The notes beneath the pieces were generated by a model. That model was not told where the DNA came from. It saw only the letters and a program-made list of their open reading frames with translations, and did no database searches. Position numbers and translations under genes: made by a program. DNA of 14,794 nucleotides from Anaerohalosphaeraceae bacterium. GTDB taxonomy: Bacteria; Planctomycetota; Phycisphaerae; Sedimentisphaerales; Anaerohalosphaeraceae. The stretch spans positions 1 through 14,794 of the forward strand of contig DAOVIC010000024.1 of the NCBI GenBank assembly GCA_030671565.1, in the 5' to 3' direction. How positions within the stretch are numbered: position 1 is the first letter of the stretch; the number at the start of each line of letters is the position of its first letter. This document shows positions 7,505 to 14,464 of this stretch, piece by piece.

Positions 7505-8533
7505 ATGGCTGCCGATGTTGGTTATCGAGAGGCTGTGCTTTGGGTTGTTGAGGGCGATAAAGTCCGTTGCAGGCTTTGTAACTGGCGGTGCTTGATCGCT
7601 GATGGTAAGCGTGGGCACTGTGGCGTTCGTCGGAATCTTGGCGGTGTTTTGTATTCTCTTTGCTATGGCAAGGTTTGTGCGGTTAATGCCGATCCTATTG
7701 AGAAAAAGCCTCTGTTTCATTTTTTTCCGGGGACGCGGAGCTATTCGATATCTACTCCGGGTTGTAATTTTCAGTGCGGTTTTTGTCAGAACTGGCAGAT
7801 AAGCCAGATGCCTGTCGAGGATGATCGTATTGAAGGGTCGGCTATCGCGCCGGAGGTTATTGTTGGCGAGGCTGTGGCGGCTGGGTGCGCAAGTATTGCT
7901 TATACCTACACGGAGCCTACTATATTTATGGAACTTTGCGCCGATACCGGGCAAATCGCAAAGGATCGCGGGCTTAAAAATGTTTTCGTGAGCAATGGTT
8001 ATATGACTGTTGAGGCGATCGAGTTTGCCCGTCCGTGGCTTGATGCGATCAATATCGATCTGAAGTCTTTTCGCGAGGATTATTACAGGGATGTTTGCAA
8101 GGCGACGCTTGGGCCGGTTCTGGATAATATTCGTTATATCGCAAAGGAGACCGATATATGGATGGAGCTTACTACGCTGGTGGTACCCGGGGGGAATGAT
8201 TCGGATGAAGAGCTGAGGGGGATCGCTGAGTTTATAGTGAACGAGGCTGGTGCGGATGTTCCGTGGCATGTGAGCAGGTTTTATCCTATGTACAAGATGA
8301 GTGAGTGTGGTTCGACGCCGATGAAGACTTTGGTGCGGGCTTATGAGATCGGCAAGGCTGCGGGACTGAAGTATGTTTATGTTGGCAATCTGCCGTCGGC
8401 GAAGGCGGAGAGTACTTATTGCTGGCAGTGCGGTGAGATGGTGATCGAGCGGGTGGGGTATTCGCTTGGCGAGGTTTGTATGAAGGATGGGGTATGTGCA
8501 AAGTGCGGGGCGAAGGTTGCGGGGCGGTTTTAA
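7505..8533 (+). CDS. amrS: AmmeMemoRadiSam-type radical SAM enzyme (AmrS)
   Basis: A 342-residue radical SAM protein close in plan to pyruvate formate-lyase activating enzymes. The [4Fe-4S]/SAM motif is CNFQCGFC (Cys87, Cys91, Cys94). An N-terminal cysteine cluster CRLCNWRC...HC (22-39) and a C-terminal pair of CxxC knuckles (306-309 and 331-334) flank it, as in AmrS proteins. YTYTEPT (133-139) and INIDLKSF (182-189) are further family landmarks. AmrS is usually found with AMMECR1 and Memo proteins and its reaction is not established; neither partner is in this window, so it is an isolated copy here. AGGGGAAA (7492-7499) precedes the ATG at 7505. It is the last gene of the same-strand run that begins with etfB; a link to the redox genes is unproven. 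Confidence 0.85.
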   Translation: MAADVGYREAVLWVVEGDKVRCRLCNWRCLIADGKRGHCGVRRNLGGVLYSLCYGKVCAVNADPIEKKPLFHFFPGTRSYSISTPGCNFQCGFCQNWQISQMPVEDDRIEGSAIAPEVIVGEAVAAGCASIAYTYTEPTIFMELCADTGQIAKDRGLKNVFVSNGYMTVEAIEFARPWLDAINIDLKSFREDYYRDVCKATLGPVLDNIRYIAKETDIWMELTTLVVPGGNDSDEELRGIAEFIVNEAGADVPWHVSRFYPMYKMSECGSTPMKTLVRAYEIGKAAGLKYVYVGNLPSAKAESTYCWQCGEMVIERVGYSLGEVCMKDGVCAKCGAKVAGRF

Positions 8534-8757
8534 TTTTCTGCTGACGATTTCATGACCAAGGATATTATCGGATGTTGCGGTTTAAGGTGGATCCATTTTA
8601 TTCTTCGCACTTCATGGTTCCCCTGTATTGCGTATATTATCGGCGATTTCAGAAAAGTATTCAAATAGTGCTATTAATCAAGAACTCCTGCAGATTGTTT
8701 TCGTAAAATTATTGAACATGAATATGATTTGAAAAACTTTTTTTGGGAGGTAGTGAG
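8534..8757. other. 224-bp non-coding gap before the PEP-CTERM gene
   Basis: I see no gene here and no strong terminator. The ten-mer ATATTATCGG occurs twice (8562-8571 and 8634-8643), 72 bp apart. A promoter for the following gene must lie here, but several AT-rich candidates (for example TAAAAT at 8704-8709) lack a matching -35 box, so I do not choose one. Confidence 0.3.
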
Positions 8758-9189
8758 ATGAAGAATCGCTTGCTAATTATTTCCATAGTTTTGATTTGTG
8801 TTTCGCTGTCCAGTTCGTCTGTCTTTGCTAATGTATCTTCGGGTGCAGAGCCGACCGTTTCGCTTGATGATTCTGCATTGGTTGATGAGACAGACGACAT
8901 GGAGGATGAAAATTTGCTTGAGGAGATATGGAATTATATCTGGGGTATCGACCATTCTTCAAGCGGTAGTACATCGTACTCCTACAACAATAATTTTGTA
9001 GAGCCTGATCTGTCCGAAATCAATAGTGGCATTGATTTGAATAGTCCGCCAGTTGTCTTTGATGAAAGTATTGGTGATGGTAATACAGGTATTAATGATG
9101 TTGTGTATACGCCTGCTCCAGGTGCGTTGCTGCTTGGGAGCATGGGTATGGGTGTGGTCGGCTGGCTGCGTAGACGAAAAAATACTTAA
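8758..9189 (+). CDS. Small secreted protein with PEP-CTERM-type sorting tail
   Basis: A 143-residue exported protein of unknown role. Residues 1-24 are a signal peptide ending SVFA. The mature part is short, acidic and rich in Asp, Ser and Asn (ETDDMEDENLLEE at 44-56; a Ser/Tyr/Asn stretch at 67-79), with no recognised domain. The end is a tripartite sorting signal: PAPGALLLG (119-127), a hydrophobic helix and a RRRK cluster at 138-141. This matches PEP-CTERM tails with the variant PAPGA motif; such tails are handled by exosortase in species that make an extracellular matrix. The start is ATG 8758, seven bases after GGGAGG (8745-8750); an in-frame TTG at 8743 is ruled out because it would overlap that site. 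No exosortase gene is in the window. Confidence 0.8.
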   Translation: MKNRLLIISIVLICVSLSSSSVFANVSSGAEPTVSLDDSALVDETDDMEDENLLEEIWNYIWGIDHSSSGSTSYSYNNNFVEPDLSEINSGIDLNSPPVVFDESIGDGNTGINDVVYTPAPGALLLGSMGMGVVGWLRRRKNT

Positions 9190-9355
9190 AATCTTTTCGT
9201 CTAATTATTAATGGGTGTTCTGAAAAACTGTTCGCCTGCGGCAAAAAAAGCGTTTGCCGGTCGCTTGCGGATATCTGCGAGGGTGAAATTGTAAGTTATT
9301 CAGAGTGCTCTGATGTTTATCGGGTGGTTGTGTATGTACGCTGCTGTCTGATGTT
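9190..9355. terminator. Convergent gap with candidate bidirectional hairpin (9239-9259)
   Basis: The gap between two convergent genes. CGGCAAA (9239-9245) and TTTGCCG (9253-9259) form a seven-pair perfect stem with a seven-base loop. There is no long U-run after either side, though the loop and stem are A/T-rich, so it is at best a weak or Rho-assisted terminator for both genes. A second near-palindrome, TCAGAG-TG-CTCTGA, lies at 9300-9313. Confidence 0.35.
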
Positions 9356-9802
9356 TTATTTTGGAGGAACAACTGGTTTTGTAACTGCCTCTGCGGTTAG
9401 CTGATCCCTTACCCTGATCGATTGCTTTATCAACTCTTCCCGGTCGGGGGCCTCGTATTTTTTCAGATTGAATGTCCAGCTGTATTCGTCGACGATCTTT
9501 TTTGGCCATAGAACTCCGGCAAAGAAATCTAACGGGAATCGGTCGTGGATCGGTGCTTTAAGTTTGCGGTGAGTTTGCAGCGTTTCGTATCCATCCATTG
9601 AGGCGCGTATTCGGTAGTCTCCGTACCAGCTGAATGCGACTGTTACCGGTGTTGTGCCTATTTCTTCGTCATTTAGTTCGACTATGGCACCAGCGGGGAC
9701 TGTGTTGATGGTGAGCTTGCGTTCCACGCAGCCAGAAAGCATAAGGGCTGACAGGCATATCGTGACGGTTAGAATAATTTGTGATGTTGTTTTTTGCTGC
9801 AT
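9356..9802 (-). CDS. PEGA-domain lipoprotein
   Basis: A 148-residue lipoprotein. The N-terminus is a type II signal peptide with lipobox LSGC, Cys25 being the predicted lipidated residue. Next comes a PEGA domain, a short beta-rich fold found in surface proteins: LTINTVPAGAIVELNDEEIG (about 30-49), then TPVTV and the closing YRIRASMDGYET. The rest is a charged tail (DREELIKQSIRVRDQL) and Pro/Val-rich end. Start choice: ATG at 9802 has AGAGG seven bases upstream and puts the lipobox at the normal distance. A longer frame from 9862 would add 20 residues before the signal peptide and is unlikely. Anchoring to the inner or outer membrane cannot be told. It is probably a cell-envelope structural or binding protein. 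Confidence 0.8.
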   Translation of the reverse strand: MQQKTTSQIILTVTICLSALMLSGCVERKLTINTVPAGAIVELNDEEIGTTPVTVAFSWYGDYRIRASMDGYETLQTHRKLKAPIHDRFPLDFFAGVLWPKKIVDEYSWTFNLKKYEAPDREELIKQSIRVRDQLTAEAVTKPVVPPK

Positions 9803-9972
9803 AATGACCTCTACGGTAATTTTAATTATTCTATTTCTACCCGATGAAGCAGGTTTATTCAAGCTTTATACCGGTAGGGACGGGGGAAATCAAGTGCTGG
9901 GGCGGAAATATGCCTTTTTGGGGTATTGGTGGGCAAAATAATGCCCTGAAAATGCGGAATTTGAGTATGGAA

Positions 9973-10001
9973 TTGACAAGAGGAGCTATAGGGGATAAAC
10001 T
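9973..10001 (+). promoter_or_regulatory. Predicted pheT promoter
   Basis: A consensus -35 TTGACA (9973-9978) is separated by exactly 17 bp from TAAACT (9996-10001), which matches four of six -10 bases. RNA would start near 10008, giving a leader of about 87 nt before the pheT ATG at 10095. The rest of the 9803-9972 stretch is G-rich with a small GGGCA...TGCCC hairpin (9931-9946), and I see no gene in it. Confidence 0.6.
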
Positions 10002-10022
10002 TAAATTACCCGGTCAGTTGGT

Positions 10023-10094
10023 TTAGCTATTAGCAGTTAGCCGAGGATTCGGCTTTTGGCCGAGGTTATTTTTTACTTTTTTTGGTGTTTTGTA
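10023..10094 (+). promoter_or_regulatory. Structured pheT leader with alternative hairpins
   Basis: The leader starts with three TTAGC units at a seven-base period (10023, 10030, 10037). TCGGC (10049-10053) can pair with GCCGA upstream (10040-10044, loop GGAT) or with a second GCCGA downstream (10059-10063, loop TTTTG), but not both. The second stem is followed by a T-rich run (10066-10085), so it resembles a weak terminator, with the first stem as its alternative. No T-box consensus is seen. Regulation is inferred only from this layout. Confidence 0.4.
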
Positions 10095-12110
10095 ATGAAG
10101 ATATCTATCGAGTGGCTTAGTCAATATGTTGAGATCAACGAAAGTGCTGAGGATGTTGCTGATATTTTGAGCGAGCTTGGATTTCCGCTTGAGGGGGTAG
10201 AGGAAGTCGATGGCGATAAGGTTATCGATATAGAGGTTACCAGCAACCGTGGGGATTGTCTTAGCTATATCGGTGTTGCCCGGGAGATCGCAGCGGTTAC
10301 GGGTCGTGAGCTTAAGATGCCTGAGGTGAAGCTGGCTGAGTCCGATCTGAATGCGGACGAGCTTGTCGATGTGTCGGTGCTGGACGATGAGAACTGCGCA
10401 CGTTATACGGCGAGGGTCATATCCGATGTTAAGATCGGACAGTCGCCTGAGTGGATGGTAAAGCGGCTTGAGTCCGTTGGGATTCGCAGTGTTAACAATG
10501 TTGTGGACGCGACGAACTATGCGATGCTTGAGACGGGTCAGCCGCCGCATGCGTTTGACTTTGACAAACTTGCCGGTGGAAAGATAGTCGTTCGGCGCGG
10601 GATCAAGGGCGAGCGAGTTGTTTCGATCGATGAGACAAAGTGTAAGCTCGATGAGGGGATGCTTGTTATTGCCGATGAGAACAGGCCCATTGCTATTGCC
10701 GGTGTGATGGGCGGGCTCGATACGGAGATCAGCGAGAGTACTACACGGATACTTCTTGAAGATGCTCAGTTTGCGCCTGTTTGCGTCAGGACAACAGGGA
10801 GGAAACTTGGTTTAAGTTCCGAATCTTCGTTCCGTTTTGAACGTTTTGTAGATACCGAACGGATCGACTGGGCGTCGCAGAGGTGTGCGCAGCTTATCGT
10901 GGAAGTCGCAGGCGGCAAGGTTGCCAGGGGAGTAGTTGATGTTTATCCGGGTAAGAAAAAGGCTGCGACAGTTGGTATGCGTTTTTCGAGGATGAATAAA
11001 CTTCTGGGTATTGAGGTGAGCAAGGAAGAGGTAGTGAAAATATTTACCAACCTTGGCCTGGACCCTGTGATCGCCGGGGAGGATATGGTTAATATTACGG
11101 TTCCTTCGTGGCGACATGATCTTGTTCGCGAGGTTGACCTTATCGAAGAGGTAATACGTTCGGTGGGGTATGGCAGGATTCCGGTCGAGCCGCGATTGAA
11201 TATTGAGGTTGCCCAGGTTGACGGGCGTGAAAAAGCTGTTTGCAGGGTCAGAAGTTTTCTAAACGGATGCGGTTTTTTTGAGACGGTTAATGTTACTTTT
11301 GTCGGCCATGATATTTCCGAGATGTTCGGGGCCGGTTGCAGTCTTAGTGTTAAGGATGAGTCCAGACGGGCCGCGAGCAAGCTTAGGAGCAATCTTACGG
11401 GAACGCTGATGGGGGTGTTGAAATCGAATTACAATGCAGGAAATATTCCGTGTAGGGTTTTTGAGGTAGCCAATACTTTCAAGATCAGCGAAGGTCATTC
11501 GGAAGGTACTCTGCCGATTGAACGGACGCAGCTTGGGCTGGTTGCCGATTGCAGTTTGCGTGAGCTTAGAGGCGTTGTTGAAGGCGTTGTCCGCGGATTT
11601 AAGAGCGACGCAGCGGTTGATATTCAAGCTTGCGATGTTTGCTGGGCCAGTTCGGGTGGTGAGATATTTGCCGACGGTGCGGCAGTTGGTATTTGCGGTG
11701 TTGTCGGCGGAGATGTGAAGGGTAAGTTGGGTATTGAGGCTAAGGAACTTTGTGCAGGTGAGGTTGATTTTGAGGCGTTGCTTGCGATGGCTGGCGGGGC
11801 GGTTAAGGTGAAACCGATCCCGCGTTTCCCCGCGATAGTGCGTGACTTGTCGCTTATTGTCGATGAAAAGGTGCAATGGGGAGATATAACGGAGACGGTT
11901 AAACGAAAAGCACCGGGTGAACTTGCCGGGATCGAGTTTGGGGGAATATATCGCGGTAAGCCAATCGAGGCGGGGAAAAAAAGTGTGACTGTTTCTTTGT
12001 GCTTTAGGGATCAGGACGGGACTTTGCGGCATGAGATAGTAGACGGTTTCGAGGGGAAGATACTTGAGGAACTTAAGACGTCCCTTGGCGGGGAGTTAAG
12101 GATGGCATAG
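10095..12110 (+). CDS. pheT: Phenylalanine-tRNA ligase beta subunit lacking the EMAPII-like domain
   Basis: A 671-residue PheT, which with PheS charges tRNA-Phe in the cytoplasm. The start MKISIEWLSQYV matches the family N-terminus. After residue about 38 it runs straight into IDIEVTSNRGDCLSYIGVARE (45-65), which in Escherichia coli PheT follows the roughly 110-residue B2 tRNA-binding domain; that domain is absent here. The B3/B4 editing domain (about 100-280, with HAFDFDKL at 152-159 and GVMGG at 203-207), B5 (RHDLVREVDLIEEV at 340-353), the catalytic-like core (about 375-560) and the FDX-ACB anticodon-binding end (577-671, RFPAIVRDLSL) are present. ATG 10095 has no Shine-Dalgarno. An in-frame TTG at 10056, nine bases after GAGG, would add 13 Phe-rich residues. 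pheS is not next to it. Confidence 0.93.
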   Translation: MKISIEWLSQYVEINESAEDVADILSELGFPLEGVEEVDGDKVIDIEVTSNRGDCLSYIGVAREIAAVTGRELKMPEVKLAESDLNADELVDVSVLDDENCARYTARVISDVKIGQSPEWMVKRLESVGIRSVNNVVDATNYAMLETGQPPHAFDFDKLAGGKIVVRRGIKGERVVSIDETKCKLDEGMLVIADENRPIAIAGVMGGLDTEISESTTRILLEDAQFAPVCVRTTGRKLGLSSESSFRFERFVDTERIDWASQRCAQLIVEVAGGKVARGVVDVYPGKKKAATVGMRFSRMNKLLGIEVSKEEVVKIFTNLGLDPVIAGEDMVNITVPSWRHDLVREVDLIEEVIRSVGYGRIPVEPRLNIEVAQVDGREKAVCRVRSFLNGCGFFETVNVTFVGHDISEMFGAGCSLSVKDESRRAASKLRSNLTGTLMGVLKSNYNAGNIPCRVFEVANTFKISEGHSEGTLPIERTQLGLVADCSLRELRGVVEGVVRGFKSDAAVDIQACDVCWASSGGEIFADGAAVGICGVVGGDVKGKLGIEAKELCAGEVDFEALLAMAGGAVKVKPIPRFPAIVRDLSLIVDEKVQWGDITETVKRKAPGELAGIEFGGIYRGKPIEAGKKSVTVSLCFRDQDGTLRHEIVDGFEGKILEELKTSLGGELRMA

Positions 12111-12112
12111 GT

Positions 12113-12133
12113 AGCCATTGACTGGGAATGGTT
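12113..12133 (+). terminator. Weak hairpin just after pheT
   Basis: AGCCATT (12113-12119) and AATGGTT (12127-12133) form a seven-pair stem with one G-U pair and a seven-base loop. It starts three bases after the pheT stop. Some T-rich sequence follows (TTT at 12136, T6 near 12144), so it may end part of the pheT transcripts. From 12134 to 12309 I see no gene. Confidence 0.4.
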
Positions 12134-12309
12134 GCTTTAGTCTGTTTTTTGGGGGTTTTCAGTATTCTTTTGGGGCCTTGCTCATCGCGAGGCGGGAGAA
12201 TTTTTTGGGGGAGGAAAAAGTTAATGATTTTTACAGTTTTCGCCGAAATATGATTGTGTGGTATTCGTAGTATTGTTGGCTTATTGTAAAAGCTAAATCG
12301 AAAAATTTC

Positions 12310-12338
12310 TTGATTTGTTCATTCGAATATGATATAGT
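12310..12338 (+). promoter_or_regulatory. Promoter of the 6S RNA gene
   Basis: TTGATT (12310-12315) lies 17 bp before TATAGT (12333-12338), a good housekeeping-sigma promoter. The predicted first base is near 12345, just where the 5' arm of the RNA's closing stem begins. Confidence 0.7.
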
Positions 12339-12344
12339 GTTTGA

Positions 12345-12573
12345 CGTAGGATAACCCCTGCGGTGTACGTGTAGGCGTTAGCGAAATGGTAGGAACCGAT
12401 GCCCATTTAAGGGGAGGTCGAACCTGCCGGATGCGACATGCCCGCTTGTCGGGACTTCGTGACGTCAGCAAAGTCCGCCCACCTTGAAATACTGGGTTCT
12501 TTCCCAGCGCGTCTGTACGGCACAGGCGGAGGTTAACCACGTTTTGAAGGTCTGTTTCGGCAGACCTTTTTTT
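12345..12573 (+). ncRNA. ssrS: 6S RNA
   Basis: 6S RNA imitates an open promoter, binds the sigma-70 form of RNA polymerase and dampens transcription when growth slows. The 5' segment CCCTGCGGTGTACG (12356-12369) and the 3' segment CACCTTGAA (12480-12488) resemble conserved 6S sequences, as I recall them from alphaproteobacterial members. The ends pair: GGATAACCCCTGCG (12349-12362) with GGCGGAGGTTAACC (12525-12538) gives 11 of 14 pairs including one G-U. Inside lies a CTGGG...CCCAG hairpin (12492-12507). The mature molecule would be about 190-200 nt, a normal size. It has its own promoter (12310-12338) and ends at a strong terminator. No protein frame here has a start site or composition of a gene. 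Alternatives such as SRP RNA or tmRNA do not fit. Exact ends are estimates. Confidence 0.78.
12547..12573 (+). terminator. Intrinsic terminator of the 6S RNA gene
   Basis: A perfect eight-pair stem, AAGGTCTG (12547-12554) and CAGACCTT (12561-12568), loop TTTCGG, running into seven Ts (12567-12573). This is a classic Rho-independent terminator. Confidence 0.9.
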
Positions 12574-12638
12574 ATGCGCAGATTTTTTTGGGGTGCGTTC
12601 AGGCGTGTTGATGTAAATGATTGCCTGTGCTAGTCAAC

Positions 12639-13859
12639 TTATTCTGTGCCAAACCCTTTTGTACTCAACTTTGATTCACTCATGAATTCAAAGAAAACAT
12701 CTATTTCAGGTTGCTTGGTCAGATATTTACGGCCATCGTTCATATAAATTGTAAGCCACCCAGTGTGGTATTGCTTTCCTCCCCGATAATTTTTCTTTAG
12801 TAATTCTGATTTAGCGGCTTCCCATTCCAGTATTTGGAAGTCTTCTTTAATGAAGAATTCTTTCTGATTGCCCCATGAATTAACCAAATCTTGTGGTAAG
12901 TTGGGAGCAATTGTGGAGCCTTCAGGTACCGGCGGAAACATTTTTTGCTTCTGCATATTGAAATCAAAAATGCTTCTGTCCAATGGCGTATTAACTTTAA
13001 CACTTTGAAGTTTTAAAATCGTAGGATTAGCGTCCTTTTTTACATCACTACGAAAATAGCGCCACTCGTTCAGTAGGCCGTCTTTGCCATCAATTATTAA
13101 ACACACGGCAGTTTCGCCAACGTTCGGAAAGATATTTATTCTTAAATCTGAGTCAGCTATAAGTTCTCTGTTGTCTCTACTTGTCTTCTGTTTTTCAGGA
13201 ATATGTGGAGTAGCTACAGTATTGGCAGGGAGCTTTATAGTTTCCAGCTTTTCTGGTCTAGCTTGAAGCATTTCCATTATCGGCATAGGTGAGGCCAATA
13301 GCGGCAGGTCGAAAGGAATTGGGGATACCCATACAGCCCTTCGAAAATCCCGGTATGCAAACTCATTAGGATCGTCATAATGTTTCTCTGTGGCCTGCAC
13401 CTCAGTTAGCATATCGGTTTGTACTGAAAGGTTGCCCGCGTTATAAACCACCAGCATTTTGCTGCCATAGGGCTGATTATATTCAACCCATTGATTGTTG
13501 AGAAATTTTTGACTCTTAGCACTATAGGACAAGCTGTTTGTTTTCCTGTCAAACGCAACTTCAATAAGGGTGCGAATTTTTTTTATTCCCATTTCAATAA
13601 GAGTGCGAATTTTTTCTATTTTCGTAAACTTGCCATTGTCAATATTAAACTCTATTGACCATGTAGCCTGGTAGGTGTCGATGTTTCGGTAGTTATTTAT
13701 AAAACTTTCAAGCAGTGGGTCTTCCATGCCCCCCATAAGTAAAAAATGCCGCTGTTCTTTACTTTGTTGGCTATTATTACTATTGAGATTATCATTTGTC
13801 GCAAAGCAAATCGAAATTAGAACTAAAAGCACAAAACCGGTGAAAGTAGCTTTTTTCAT
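12639..13859 (-). CDS. Secreted protein of unknown function with internal tandem duplication
   Basis: A 406-residue exported protein that I do not assign. It starts with a signal peptide (MKKATFTGFVLLVLISICFA). ATG 13859 is chosen because GGGG lies about eight bases upstream; a TTG six codons earlier would cover that site. After a short Asn/Ser/Gln-rich linker, residues near 50-70 (LESFINNYRNIDTYQATWSIEF) look like the start of a LolA/RseB-like lipoprotein-carrier fold, a low-confidence suggestion. Further on, a Pro-rich stretch and the C-terminal FFIKEDFQILEWEAAK region have no motif I know. The sequence KIRTLIE occurs twice, 11 residues apart, from a 33-bp tandem duplication. The gene is more AT-rich than the etf genes. 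It converges with the 6S RNA gene. Confidence 0.75.
   Translation of the reverse strand: MKKATFTGFVLLVLISICFATNDNLNSNNSQQSKEQRHFLLMGGMEDPLLESFINNYRNIDTYQATWSIEFNIDNGKFTKIEKIRTLIEMGIKKIRTLIEVAFDRKTNSLSYSAKSQKFLNNQWVEYNQPYGSKMLVVYNAGNLSVQTDMLTEVQATEKHYDDPNEFAYRDFRRAVWVSPIPFDLPLLASPMPIMEMLQARPEKLETIKLPANTVATPHIPEKQKTSRDNRELIADSDLRINIFPNVGETAVCLIIDGKDGLLNEWRYFRSDVKKDANPTILKLQSVKVNTPLDRSIFDFNMQKQKMFPPVPEGSTIAPNLPQDLVNSWGNQKEFFIKEDFQILEWEAAKSELLKKNYRGGKQYHTGWLTIYMNDGRKYLTKQPEIDVFFEFMSESKLSTKGFGTE
13560..13620 (-). repeat. 33-bp tandem duplication inside the secreted-protein gene
   Basis: Two copies, 13560-13587 and 13593-13620, of a 28-bp sequence starting TTCAATAAG on the plus strand. They differ at two positions and are offset by exactly 33 bp (11 codons), so the frame is kept. 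The encoded peptide is KIRTLIE repeated. The near-identity points to a recent event. Confidence 0.85.
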
Positions 13860-14014
13860 AGCTAGACCCCTTATCAAAGGATTATCATTGTTTGTCGGTT
13901 GAGATTAAATCAAAATAGGTGTAATTTCATATTTCCCATTTACACGTTTAAAAAACAGACCTTTCTCCGTACAACATCAACGCCTTATCAAATTTCCGAT
14001 CTGCAGTCAAAGAT
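13860..14014. other. Gap upstream of the secreted-protein gene
   Basis: AT-rich sequence with no gene. GTGTAA and TTACAC form a loose inverted repeat near 13919-13946 with a 15-base spacer, possibly an operator for the minus-strand gene. No promoter with proper spacing was found. Confidence 0.25.
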
Positions 14015-14206
14015 TTAATGTGGATTTTTTTTAGGTAATGGCTCCGTGACAACAATAAAAAATGTAGCGATAGGACCAAGAAGCAATGAAAGCAGAAACC
14101 AGTTTAGACCGCTTCGGTTTTTCGTTTGGGCAAGACCGGCATTTATCAAAGCCAAAGTGCCCCATCCGACTGCTGGGGCAGAATCTACATTAACGTTGGC
14201 GAGCAT
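14015..14206 (-). CDS. Small single-helix membrane protein, unknown function
   Basis: A 63-residue protein. The first part (NVDSAPAVGWGTLALINAGLAQ) is weakly hydrophobic. Residues 29-35 (KNRSGLN) are polar and basic, then WFLLSLLLGPIATFFIVV (36-53) is a clear membrane helix, ending in EPLPKKNPH. The pattern KxRSxxxWFLLxLLLGPxA is common in short uncharacterised bacterial membrane proteins, which supports it being real. ATG 14206 has AAAGG seven bases upstream. Function is unknown. It lies upstream of, and on the same strand as, the secreted-protein gene. Confidence 0.6.
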   Translation of the reverse strand: MLANVNVDSAPAVGWGTLALINAGLAQTKNRSGLNWFLLSLLLGPIATFFIVVTEPLPKKNPH

Positions 14207-14254
14207 GTAAGAGCCTTTCGATAGAATACCCTTTATTCATATAGACTCAAGTAT

Positions 14255-14464
14255 ATGAGAAATATTACAGAAAAAAAAGAAAAACTTCAGTTTTGGGCCG
14301 AACTTACTTCTAAGCAGGCTGTCGCCTGGGAGGGGCTTGCGCGGGATGACATCAAAGAGGTGCTGTACGGTGGTGCCAAGGTGTTTAGGGTCTTGTTATT
14401 TTTTTTTGAGTGCTATTTTCAGAATTTCGTTTGCGTTTTTTACGAAGGTGAATTTTATTTTTGA
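14255..14464 (+). CDS. Short unrecognised ORF, possibly a truncated gene
   Basis: A 69-residue frame. The first 46 residues (ITEKKEKLQFWAELTSKQ...WEGLARDDIKEVLYGG) have the look of a real soluble, helical protein. From about base 14396 on, the frame is antisense to the lon fragment, turns Phe/Tyr/Cys-rich and looks like chance coding. No good Shine-Dalgarno precedes the ATG. I read it as the 5' end of a gene cut off where it meets the lon remnant, or as a spurious frame. Confidence 0.3.
   Translation: MRNITEKKEKLQFWAELTSKQAVAWEGLARDDIKEVLYGGAKVFRVLLFFFECYFQNFVCVFYEGEFYF

Noticed and set aside
9872..9935. G-rich runs upstream of pheT as a possible G-quadruplex
   Set aside because: The G runs are uneven and the loops long (up to about 12 bases), so a stable quadruplex is not supported.
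9863..10094. T-box riboswitch ahead of pheT
   Set aside because: I looked for the T-box consensus (TGGNACCGCG) and a specifier-loop architecture and found neither.
11259..12032. Long minus-strand open frame (257 codons) over pheT, and similar ones over the dehydrogenase, the propeller gene and amrS
   Set aside because: These are mirror frames produced by the codon bias of well-supported genes; none has a ribosome binding site or recognisable motif.
12319..12540. Minus-strand 73-codon frame over the 6S RNA
   Set aside because: The sequence is better explained as a structured RNA with its own promoter and terminator on the plus strand.
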